A stretch of DNA of 64,000 bases from Pyrrhosoma nymphula (taxonomy: Eukaryota > Arthropoda > Insecta > Odonata > Coenagrionidae). Below are positions 33,886-44,200 of the stretch, one piece after another (position 1 is the first letter of the stretch; each line of letters begins with the position of its first letter). The notes beneath the pieces were generated by a model that was not told the origin of the DNA, made no database searches, and saw nothing but the letters and a program-made list of their open reading frames with translations. Where the stretch lies: NCBI GenBank assembly GCA_963573305.1, contig OY754334.1:34651614-34715613 (forward strand), written 5' to 3'. Made by a program: the position numbers and the translations under genes.

Positions 33886-34680
33886 TTAATTATTTAGTTT
33901 GAACGTTAAGGAGAGAGGATAGCCGTCTTCCCTGTTGAAATTTTCTGTTTTGGCTATTTCAATCGTCTCTCGCATCAGCCGAGGGAAATTTTTATTTTCC
34001 CTGGCGATGATCTAGCAATTTTGAAAGTTTATGACGTGGCCGGCTTCTGACCAGGCGTGCACTGCAACCGCGGAATGGCGAAAATTTTTCTTTTCGGTCG
34101 CCCTGTGGTGTTCCTTTATTCTAATTTACAGGGATCTCGATGTTTGGCCGATATACAAATTACCGCAGCTACACATAGCTTCGAACACTCCTTCGTAAAT
34201 TTCAAATGGGTGTCGATATTTTTTCGGTTCGAAGGAGGTCAGTGGTTTTCTATTCGCTTTTGAATCTCGTCAAGACGTCGTGCTTGGCTAGAACTCTTGT
34301 GATCCTCTGTGATGTCCCGGCGACGTATGGTAAGAGAGCGTATGCCTTTGCCTTGTCCTGTATTTCGGCTTTCATGGTTCTCTTCATGACCACATTACGT
34401 TTCCCGTCTTCTGTACATGCGATCTTATGTACCAGTTGTCGGCTATAGCTATTAATTTGAAGCGTGGTAAGGATGTGCTGTTTTTCTCTGGCGAGCGAGT
34501 CTGCATCAGAGATGGCATATGCGCTGTGGTTTGAATGACTGATGTTTTTTGGCCAAGATGATGATGAGATTTTGCATTCAAATAACGATCAGTGTGGGTT
34601 TTCTTCTTCCAAACTGAGTGTCATAAGCTGCCATCCGATTTATTGGTGACGAGAAGATCCAAGAAAGATTTCTCTTGTTT
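33886..34680 (-). pseudogene. Penelope-like element 2, 3' half with GIY-YIG
   Basis: The minus strand, from about 34,680 down to the stop at 33,886-33,888, carries the following in shifted frames. First FLDLLVTNKSDGSL and THTDRYLNAKSHHHLGQK (end of RT), then DADSLAREKQHILTTLQIN, and VLAKHDVLTRFKS. Next is the GIY-YIG endonuclease part (YEGVFEAMCSCGNLYIGQTS), then AVAVHAWSEAGHVINF, and finally RETIEIAKTENFNREDGYPL to the stop. Several frameshifts and stops (for example a TAG after NFQNC) kill it. The RT core upstream is absent. It points the opposite way to PLE 1 and differs in sequence, so it is a different subfamily. Its 3' flank continues to about 33,700, next to the end of PLE 1. Confidence 0.85.
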
Positions 34681-35394
34681 CCCTCCGGATCAGGCAAACG
34701 GGCTGGATTCAGGGCATCCGGCCCTAATGGCGATAGCAGAGTCAGCTGAGGTGTCGTTGAGAGTAGCCGCTTGCCTTCCCGACCCCATTGGAAACCCGAG
34801 AAAACTTCATCTGATATATTTTTTTGGGAATACACCAAATCCTTTAAGACCTTTTCTAATAAATCAATTTGATCGAATGCGATTAGGGATGACTAAAATC
34901 ACACTTTGTCACGACCGTGAAACATATCTTGTTTCGTATACTTGTATTTGGTGGCCACAGTTAAAACGTTGGTAGCATATTAATAATATGGCGTGGAAGA
35001 AGAGGGGAAAACATTAAGATGAATGGTGCTGCCGATTTGAAAACAACTCCCCTTAGTTCCGGTTGAATAGCAAAGTATCCTGGTGACAAAAGTCGTCTCC
35101 TCGCGCCAATACCATGCCGACGAAGAGACATTGCTAGTGGCGGCTTCATTCACCACTGGATTTGACTAACAGCTAAAGTAATTAGCGCCAATGGGGATAA
35201 GTGGGAATTTTTCGTAAGGAAAACATTATTTGGGGAGTAAAGGAATATTGGATTGTAAACTACCATCGGCCATTGCCTATTCTGAGCGAAAATCGCCAAG
35301 AGGATCTCTATGTTTGACATCCCATTAGATGGACGGAGAAATGTTCTTGAAGTGCTCTCCGCATAGCAGATATGTATGGATATGGACTCCACTG
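34681..35394. other. No gene recognised
   Basis: No family is identified. Frames at 34,578-34,838 (minus) and 34,592-34,975 (plus) are partly PLE 2 sequence and partly chance. Confidence 0.4.
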
Positions 35395-35475
35395 AAAAAA
35401 TCCTGCCACTGCTTGAATTCAAACCTGGACCCTCGGGATTTGAAGTCAGTACTCAAGCCACCCCACCGACCCAAT
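35395..35475 (-). repeat. tRNA-like SINE head
   Basis: On the minus strand an A-box-like tggcttgagtactgacttc (near 35,460) is followed by a B-box-like ggtttgaattcaagc (near 35,420). The spacing is typical of tRNA-derived SINEs. Only the head is clear; the body has not been delimited. Confidence 0.5.
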
Positions 35476-35589
35476 CCCCGTAACAGCAGATATTTGAGTT
35501 GCACTGGGTGTTAATTTATTTTTCACCTCTTCCGAAAACAGAACAATTAGGTGCTTTGCATCAACAATTGAAAGACACCAATGAAATAC

Positions 35590-35700
35590 TCTCACATAAA
35601 CCCAGGTGAGAAAACGCCCACCCAGGTGGGATTCTAACTTGCAACCCCATGATTGAAATGTGAGGACATAACACCGTCGCCACCGAGGCCGGCCGGCAAT
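35590..35700 (-). repeat. tRNA-like SINE head
   Basis: The minus strand reads ggcctcggtggcgacggtgt near 35,685. About 35-45 bases on comes gggttgcaagttagaatccc (near 35,640), a B-box-like block followed by acctgggtggg. It looks like a SINE promoter region. It belongs to a different subfamily from its neighbours at 35.4 and 35.75 kb. Confidence 0.5.
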
Positions 35701-35734
35701 AACTCTTTTAATTCAAAATTTTAACAGTCTGAAA

Positions 35735-35850
35735 ATTAATGATAATATCCATCAGTGCCGGGATTCCAACCCAAGCCATCAGGATGGTCCCCTGAATAAA
35801 CTCGCCAGCCAGATTTCGCAAACCACCAGATTGCACCCTCACAAGGAGGA
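35735..35850 (-). repeat. tRNA-like SINE head
   Basis: On the minus strand a B-box-like gcttgggttggaatcccggc (near 35,770) follows ctggctggcgagtttattca. The arrangement resembles a tRNA-derived promoter. This is the third such unit within 460 bp, all in one orientation. Confidence 0.45.
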
Positions 35851-36660
35851 GCGAGTCGCCCGCAAATGAACCAACGATTAATTGGTCTCCGGGAGCCGGG
35901 AGGGGCAGTTTTAGGCCTCCGCAAAGGATGGTTTTGAGTGCACACACGACGCGGTGAAATTTTACAGCAAGCGCCATCATCCCAATGGCTTATCGCGCGG
36001 TCGTATCCGATGGGAAATTTGCGAGGTGCGTGAGGTGGAGGAAGAAGAGGAAGGAGAGGGGGAAATAAGCAAATATATAAGCACGCCGCCGTCCTCGACG
36101 CCGCAACATAATATCCTCCAAGACGGAGAAGACCTTTTAACTTATCACTTAGCTTCATTTCTCTTCATACCTTTCTCTCTCCCTCAGTCCCCCCTTTCTT
36201 ATCTCCTCGAGCACTCTCATCCTCTTACCCTTCCCAGCACACATGCGCGTCAATCTTCCGCCTTAATCTTTTATTCCCTTCACTCATAGAGCCCTTTCCT
36301 CCCGCTACGTCGCGTTATCTTCACCGCTCCGCGCTCTCGTCCCTTCCTTCAACCCCTCAGCCTGCAGGACTACCCGGTCCTCCCAAGGCGAACCAACTAT
36401 TACTCTTTCACTCTCGCCGCGGCCATATATACCCGATAGGGCCCTTATCATCATCCCATCCCTTCCCCCACAGCGTAAAGGATTGCTTTAGTCTTAACGT
36501 CTTCGTAGGCCTTCAGGAGAAGGGCGGAACGTTGGTGCGGACGGCGAGTTCGACCACGCCCTTGACCATTGCCCATCTTTCGTTCAACGATACCATCGAC
36601 CCGCGGGAAAACTTAACCGACTGTGATCGGGAAGTGTCAGTAGCCATCTCCACGGGAAAA
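35851..36660. other. GC-richer, pyrimidine-biased region with TATA-like box
   Basis: GC content and CpGs rise from about 35,980 to 36,620. A TATA-like tatata sits at 36,426-36,431 in GC-rich surroundings. Runs of C and T (36,150-36,480) keep short frames open. This is one of the better places in the window for a promoter, but there is no recognisable coding exon on either side. Confidence 0.3.
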
Positions 36661-38466
36661 TGTGGGTTTAAAATAATTTTTTTAAATAGCAAATTGAAAC
36701 TTTAATTTGAAGATGGAACGCATTTTACCGAATTACTTTAGGTCCCAGTGCCTTTTTATTATACGGAGTTTCTCAAGGAAACAATTAAATTTGAATAAAC
36801 TCCTTGATAAGGAAATATAAAATTCAGGATTTGATAGCAAGATTAGTTAGTTCATATTAAACAAGTCTATGACGTTCTTTTAGGCATTTGATGTTTTGTT
36901 TTTGTTGAAGTACTAAATTAGTTTACAAAATGTTAATATAAATTAATATTTGAAGAGAGTTATAGTTGTCATGGAGGATAAGTTTGTTTACTAACAATTG
37001 GCATTCTCACAAAACTCCAGACACTAACAAGATGTGTAATTAATTCAAATTATATCACTTTTTATATGAATCGGTGTCTGTGAGTTTATTTTGTTAGTTA
37101 ATATTAATGAAACTCAATAGTATTGACTCATTATTCCTTTGAAATCATGGAATACCATGGAATGAATCATCGAATGAAGAGTGATAATCATGGATTAAAA
37201 TCCATGTTGATTAATCTTCCCATTCCCGATTAGTTCTAGCGAGAGTATTTTGAATGCAGTTATCAAATGATAAATTAAGCAAATTATTTCCAAAGCTTAT
37301 TTCTGTTGAAGCTTACTCTCAAATTTAACTCTGTGTTTCGATGGTTCTTCTAAGCCTTGCGTACGTTTTATTCTCAAAGTCATCGTGCATCTTTATTCAA
37401 ATGAAGTACATAAATGACTATTTTCAACGCTACATTCCGAGTTTGTCATTTAATATCATGAGGATTTCATAATGAAATCACATTTCGTGTTGCCCTTTGT
37501 TATTCTAATGTCTCGGTATAACAAATTGACGAATACTCCGTCCTTCTTGTGAGTATTGTTCTCAAGTATTGCTTCATATTTATTAGAACATTTAATAAGA
37601 TCTCCTCTTGCTGGCAGTCCAGGCAATTAGTTATAGTAAATAGTGATTATGACAGACAGTATTGGCTTTTCAAAGCAAATAGTGAACCCACTATTGTTGT
37701 ACTACAAATAGTTGTTCTCGGAACTGCAGAGAATATGCATGACTTTTTTATTAATGCTAACATTGGAATGCTTCACAATGGCAAAAAAGGCATCAGAGCT
37801 AAAATTTCCCTCGCGTTATTCCAAATATTCTCTTGACGATATAGATGCGATTTTCTGTAGCTCTGTCTTTAGAATCTAAATTGAAAATTTATCTGCTGTA
37901 TTTATGAATGGCATATTGGAAGATATTCACCCTTGTATAGTCTCTCTAGTTCTTGCAGCCTGTTTTCCATGATTTCACATTGTTTGCGGGACGCAACTAC
38001 TCTCATTAGATCCCACTTTTCACCTCAATTATATAACACTTTTATTCATTTAAAATTTGTAAATTCATCTTGATATAGTCTTTTACGTGTAAATGATGTG
38101 CTATTAACCTCCATGGCACGGAGAAATACCGAGGTAACGACTAGTTAGCGTATTAATGACAATCAACAATTTTAAAATTAAAAAAAAATTGAATTTCCCG
38201 GGATTAGGGAGAGGGCATGAAATCTCTAATCCACATAATAGAATGAGATTCAGAAGAATTTGACAATAAAAGGAGAAAATAATTTTTAATAGCTGATAAT
38301 AGATAGCTAGGAAAAACCCATATGAAAGCATAGGAAACAACATCATAGGAATTCATTTTTATCCACGTGGTATTACTGGAGGACGTATAAAGTGAATGAA
38401 TTAACCAATTTTGAAGATTACAGGGACTAGCCACGTTATTTACCTTTACGGAGTCACACGCAAGTG
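36661..38466. other. AT-rich stretch, no gene
   Basis: No gene or repeat family is recognised. The 95-codon frame at 37,549-37,836 has no motif that I can identify. Confidence 0.45.
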
Positions 38467-38527
38467 CGATATTCCACAGAGGAAAAATCCCGGTCAAGGC
38501 AAATGATTTTTCCTCTGTGTAATATCG
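38467..38527. repeat. Short near-perfect hairpin
   Basis: The 23-bp arms (38,467-38,489 and 38,505-38,527) differ at one base and enclose a 15-bp loop. The stem does not extend beyond the arms, which is short for a microRNA precursor. It may be a remnant of a small inverted-repeat element. Confidence 0.8.
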
Positions 38528-39554
38528 TGAATGAATTAAGAATATCATATCATTGAAAAATGAAGTTAGTGTTTGTTTTTATTGAAAAATTGGAATTTCT
38601 TCTTTTACGGAGAGGGTAGAGATAATTAATGAAAATTTTGACAAATTTGTGATTAACACAGAAAGAAGACTGGAACGAATAATGGCATCACATTTGAAAT
38701 CTGAGTGGGCGGTGACAGGAGGGGGAATATGCTGACGCCGTTAATTTTCGCTAAAACGTTTTAATATATAACCATAAAATTATAGACAAAGAAATAATCA
38801 ATAGACGATTTATGATGCCGAAACATGAGCTTAAAGTAAGAACAATTATGTAAAGGCGTAAATAGAATTCAGGCAGAATGACCTGGTGTGAACAGTTTAA
38901 TGTAAGGTGAGAAAGGATAGCATTTTGCTGAGTTAAAATACATAGGTTGCATAGTTAGTTGGTAGATGGGGACTTTCGAGTCTATGGAATCGCAATTACT
39001 TGTACAAAGTTGTAGAATGATATCTAAAGCGGAAGGAGGAAGGAAGGGGCTATATTATAGCCTATATGAAGGGTTGTAGCAATCATCCTAAACAGAGAGC
39101 AAATATGTGCAAGTTGAATTGTATAGAATATGTAAAATAGCGTTTATAAGCAGATAAATGTGTTCACCTAGACCTAAATAAAGTATCGTAATACATGAAT
39201 AACTAGTTATAAACTCGTTTAATCAAAAAACATCCAAATCTGAAAGTGCGTTAATCGCTGTATTTCTCAACCGTATTTGATTAATCTTAGACTAAATAAT
39301 AAATATGGAAATAAAAAGTACTTCGCCATAGATTTATAGTTATATGAGCACTGTACCCATTTTTAGAATACAGTAATAGGTCTCTACCACCTCTCATCTC
39401 AAGCAACTGCAGTTTTTAATTTACGCTTATACTTGAAAATTAACCATATGCGTCCTCTCAAAACTATTGATGTTGGTATTTATTCAACCACTTATACATA
39501 CAAAAATACAAGTTTAAGATTGATTAGTGGAACAAGAGACATCCCTGAGTTGAA
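38528..39554. other. AT-rich stretch, no gene
   Basis: Nothing recognisable was found. Confidence 0.45.
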
Positions 39555-39957
39555 ATAAAATCTTTATTTGGTATTTCACCATTTAAATTTACCAAAAATA
39601 ACTGGCTGGTGCGAGGCCACAACATACATTACAATTCATTTTGCAGTAGAGTCAGCATGTTACAGATGAAATTGCATTTTAAAGTGTGTTCACACAATCA
39701 TACACCAGGAAACAATGGGAAATTAACATATGTACTATGTTGGTGGAACAATTTTAATTGATCAAATACATTCCATAGTTACAGAAATTATTCTTAAAGT
39801 TAAAGATAATCTTCAATATTTGTGACAGAACACAGCCATGTTTTTAATTCTTTTAGAAATATTTTAACCGACTTAGATGAGGCAATGTGAAATGGTAGGC
39901 AGTTAAATATGTTGGGAGCCCAATAACAAATAGATCTCCTCAAGGTTTCATTATTAT
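39555..39957 (-). pseudogene. Non-LTR retrotransposon 3' end
   Basis: On the minus strand the frame from 39,957 to the stop at 39,800-39,802 reads LRRSICYWAPNIFNCLP, then SVKIFLKELKTWL. This is the C-terminal motif of many LINE reverse transcriptases (aromatic-P-x-I-F-N-x-L-P, then F-K/E-L-K--L). About 240 bp of AT-rich 3' untranslated sequence follow, ending near an aataaagatttt signal at about 39,560. The RT core is missing, so this is a 5'-truncated copy. Confidence 0.6.
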
Positions 39958-40786
39958 ATTTATCACATTGCGCGCCTCCCCAATTTTATTTATTATTCGA
40001 TCCAAATCACATCGGGACATAACTAGCCGAACCAAAGGAAATGGAGACTTCCAAAATACAATGAGAAACACCCTGCTCAAAGCCCTAGTCCCAGTTTCAG
40101 GATATCAATATTCTAATCTTTTGAGAGCCGCCGCCCCCGTCCTTGGTACTCGAAATTTTCTCCAGAAATGGGAGACAGCGGTGCTTATTTTTTCCTGTTG
40201 TCTTTTTCAAACTTGGGCATTTCTTTTTCTAAGAACGGATCGTCCACCTGTTTGCGGTTTAAAAATAGGAAACAACAAGATAGTTGGAGTGAGAATGTAA
40301 ATTTAGCCGACGACAAAGGCGTGAACAATGGAAAAGCCCCGCCCCCTTAGCGGTTGGCGACGTAAGCGCAATCTTTCCGGAGCGTATGCCACCGAAGCCT
40401 ACTACTATTCCCGCGGCGGCCCTGGGGAACGCTCGGGCATGAGTTGAGCGCGCATGAGGGTAGACAAATGGCTTCATTATCCAAAGCGCAAAGGATAAAC
40501 AGCCCGCTTGGAGCTATTCGTATCCCAAGCGCCATTCGCCTGCCTCCTACACGGGCGCCAAAGTCGGCTTCCCACCCTACCTCCCCCCTGCTCAATCCTC
40601 GCAAAGGAGCCAGTCTCACTCCACCTACTCCCCAAACAGTTACCCTCTTAACGGGGACCAAACGAGCTAATGAGGACTGCTTAGCGGCGTGCAGCATGTA
40701 TATAGACGGCCTTACCTGATACACATTGGTGGATACTTGCAGGTGATATTCATGGCATGGGTCGATCCGATATTTTAAGAAATAAC
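39958..40786. other. No gene; CpG-rich island at 40.33-40.70 kb
   Basis: The segment at about 40,330-40,700 is rich in GC and CpG. It includes a GC box (gccccgccccc near 40,336). Stop codons are rare on both strands, which explains the 162-codon antisense frame that even runs into the neighbouring mobile element. It may be a regulatory island; no coding family is recognised. Confidence 0.35.
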
Positions 40787-41010
40787 ATGATTTCGATCTC
40801 CATGTTGGGAAAAACCAACTTTCTGTCGTTTCCACAAACTTAATTCCGCTGGCGTTACGCGCGTTTTACCAAACTGTGGTGTATTCATGTGCTGCGCGTC
40901 ATGCTAGCGGAATAAAGTTTGTGGTAACTACAAAGTTGGTTTTTCTCAACATGGATATCCATCATTTCCACGATGTCAGGCCTGACATCTTCAGTTTTAT
41001 GATTTCGATC
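40787..41010 (+). mobile_element. Short PLE-derived foldback element with perfect TSD
   Basis: A 200-bp element (40,799-40,998) is flanked by the exact 12-bp repeat atgatttcgatc (40,787-40,798 and 40,999-41,010). Its first about 160 bp form an imperfect palindrome from ccatgttgggaaaaacc to ggtttttctcaacatgg. The 3' part holds a perfect 18-bp palindrome (40,972-40,989, with centre aggcct) and ends cttcagtttt. Both ends match the ends of PLE 1: the 5' arm matches 33,590-33,678 and the 3' part matches 29,281-29,345. It is therefore a non-coding deletion derivative of that PLE family. The intact duplication implies a recent insertion. Confidence 0.85.
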
Positions 41011-41199
41011 ATTGGTTGGTTTGGTTATTTGTGAAGGTAACCGACAACTGAGGTCACTTTTTGCATGAGGAATTTTTGAGCTGGTAGGGGAAGCATTGTT
41101 AATAATAATATACTTTCTTACATAAGAACTTCTTCTCTTTTAGCGACCACAATATTATAGTAGAATATAATAGCCCTGACCTGCATCATAAACTTTTAG

Positions 41200-41237
41200 C
41201 CCTGAAAATGTCAATAAAAAATGACGAAACGTTGGTA
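41200..41237 (+). repeat. PLE-type terminal hairpin motif
   Basis: The sequence reads ccctgaaaatgtcaataaa, then atgacgaaacgttgg. It matches the minus-strand motif at 5,312-5,357 (same order of ccctgaa, stem, gaaacgttgg). It lies 190 bp right of the 40.8-kb element but is not part of its duplication-bounded unit. Confidence 0.4.
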
Positions 41238-44200
41238 TCGTCAATGTGTGCGTTGATTATTTTTAAAAATTACCAATATTCCAAAAATTATATTCTTCTA
41301 TCTTTTATTACATTCATACAACATTTACAGTAGTTATTAACTTGGAAAATTTAAACAAAGTTTCCCAAGAGGAAAACAAGTATCGGGGTTACCTTCATGA
41401 ATAATTTAACAACGGTAGAGGAGGCACTGATTCTTGCTTATCAGTTACATTATTATATAAGTGATACAGTGATTAAATTTTTAAGTAATTTGGTCCGTTC
41501 ATATTTTAGAGAACACCTTCAGTTAGCACATGCAGAGAAATTAATCCCACATGAATATTAAAAATAACAGAAATATATACGCACAAATTTAAATGTACAT
41601 ATATACACATAGATATGTATAAATTTATATATGCCTATGTACAAATTAACATAATTTAATAGCATTTTTAAATTACATTTTTAAGTAAAAACTCAACTTT
41701 CTTGTTAGGGGAATAACGGATGTGACGATTTAAGTGTAAAACAAATATTAAACATTTCAAATCAGGTAAATATCAGGTAAATTATGATGCACCTGAACTT
41801 GGAGGTTTATTAAGATGTAAAATGGCCTGGTACGAGAAGAGGGGGGTGGGAGGCTGCAGAAAACCAATCCTCTGATTGATGAAATCTGATGGTGTAGAAA
41901 AAGAGCAAAGTTTAGGGTTTTCCAAGCCAAAGTTAATGCCAAATTGCCGCCCACTATTCCTGATTCCACAGGCAATTTTTGGAGTATTAATATAAAAAAC
42001 CTGTGCATGTAATCTTTGAGATGGCGTTACTTATTATTTTAATTTTCTTCTTTTTCTTTTTTTTTCTCTTAGTCATATAGCTTAAAATAAAATAAAATCG
42101 TAATGCTTTTTCATAATAGTATTGCTAGAAAAGATTTAAGATTATGAAGCTATATTTATAGCTATCTATGAAACATATTTACTGCATAATTTATGACATA
42201 GCTGAAAAAAAAATGTGGACGTACATACGTTATATTGATTTTCAGTGATGTGAAATCTGAATTTCCTCACCATCAATATCGTAGGTAGAGTGTCGGAGTA
42301 TCGTCAAGAGAAATGTCAGTATCGCACTTTTTCATAGGAACTAGTATCGGACCAGCCCTAATGTATTTTAATCCCCCTTCCTTAGGCGAGCACAATCCTC
42401 GTTGTACCCCCTTATGCTTGCTTTACATGAATTTAATGGCGTCAGTTTTGGAGGGAATCCTTTAGCGATCTTATGCTGAATGCAGCAGGTAATCCACATG
42501 ATGTAATATAAGCCCCCCAGCTCGGCATAAACTCATGGTTACATTTCAGTCTAACGGGGTTCTAACGAGACGATCTGTTCCGTAGGATATGGCTGAAACG
42601 ATAGTTTGTTTCAATGCATGTCTTTAGTCCTCCCCAGATCGTAGCCGAAATCGCCATGTGTGTGGTTTCTCAAATTAAGCCCCGGAATGCGTTTGGGAAG
42701 TGATAGAGTTAATTAATGCTCCTAATTTGGTTTTTCTGCATTCAACACATTTCCTAAACCATTCACATCCTCTTTGTGCACTGTTTTGTTCTTGCCTTGG
42801 AAAAATATATAAGATTTATTCTAGCACACACAGGTATTTTGTGTATCATTTTTTTGTTGCGGAGATTTCACATGTACCATAAATCTAATTCTTTCGATAG
42901 AAAAAAAAAGTGTTAGAGTCCATTTTTGAAGAAAGGTCCAAAAGTCTCTGTAAAAGCTATAACGTCAGTTGATAGTATCTGCCGTAGTTTTGTTCCTAGT
43001 TTTTATTTTTGGGAGAAGAATACAAATAATAAAACAGATATTTTACACATGTTATCATTCGCTTGATTTTTGTTATTATCTTCTGCAGAAAACGTCCCAC
43101 GATCATTTAATTATGTGAAAAAATATTTATCAGAAATCACGGCTTAGAAAGTGTAGACTAGGTTTAGGGTACTTTTTGATTCCCATTAACATTTACCAAT
43201 TATGATAAAAATATTGTGCTGCATATATTTCCTTAGAGATCTGTTGCCACTGTCTGTAAGTGGCAGACTAAATCTACAAGATGACCTTAGGCGAAAGATT
43301 ACATCAAACTCAAGAACTACTGTTATATTTTTACTTGATTTCAAGTTTCTGAGTATTAGTCTAATTTTACATTCATGACTAACAGATTGTTTGTTTCAAT
43401 GTACATCCTGAAAAAACAGCCGACTCCAATAGGCCGGTAGTTTTTCCGGCTGGTTATCCCATGGCTTAGGGCTTGATTCATGCGTGAGGCATGAGTTTTA
43501 CTTGTTCATTTCCGTAGTTCTAGCCTGAAAAACTTTATGGCATGCAAATAATTGTCTTATTGGGATTCCGATGAATATGTGAACTACAGGTAGCCTAGGA
43601 GGCAAAATGCGTTTGCAACAACCTGTTCCATCAATTATGAGGAAATAAGGCAAATGATTTTCACTTTACTCAAGTAACTCCGTTGCTTGGTTCGTACTCT
43701 GAAAATTCATCTTTGTGGATGCCTAACACTGGGAAACGCAACTGAAAAGATGATTAAATGTTTGAGTGTAAGCTATTTTTCATGAAAACGATCAAGAACA
43801 TGAGTTTGAATGACAAGTAATATCCGATCAAATCCCCGACTTTAAGTTTCCCTCGTTCCTTCTGAAGACATTTAGTTGATTACCATCATCAGTACAGCAC
43901 TGCTATCATGTTAGTTACAAATGAAGCCGTATCATCGCGCCAGTCACTGCTACGCCGCCCGTGTCTTAAGGCGTATTAAATCCACTATGTTATGCTTATA
44001 ACGACGTTTGGCATAGTCAAACAAGATAGGGAAATATTATTGGAGGTAACGATCAAATCTTAAGTAGTATTTACGAATAACAGAAGTCCAGTAATTTTCC
44101 ATTGAAAGTAACTATTAAAATTTCTCTCCATTTGTACTGAATAAATTAAAAAAATCAACAACATTTTTTAAATGAAGCCATCTTTTTGCTTCCCTCACTA

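Noticed and set aside
36426..36431. Calling a promoter at the TATA-like sequence
   Set aside because: There is no initiator or coding exon to support it. I left it as a note within the GC-rich region.
38467..38527. MicroRNA precursor
   Set aside because: The 23-bp stem is shorter than a normal precursor and does not extend beyond the arms. Small-RNA data would be needed to reconsider.
40347..40835. 162-codon antisense ORF
   Set aside because: It spans a GC-rich island and runs into the foldback element at 40.8 kb, so it is not a single evolving protein.
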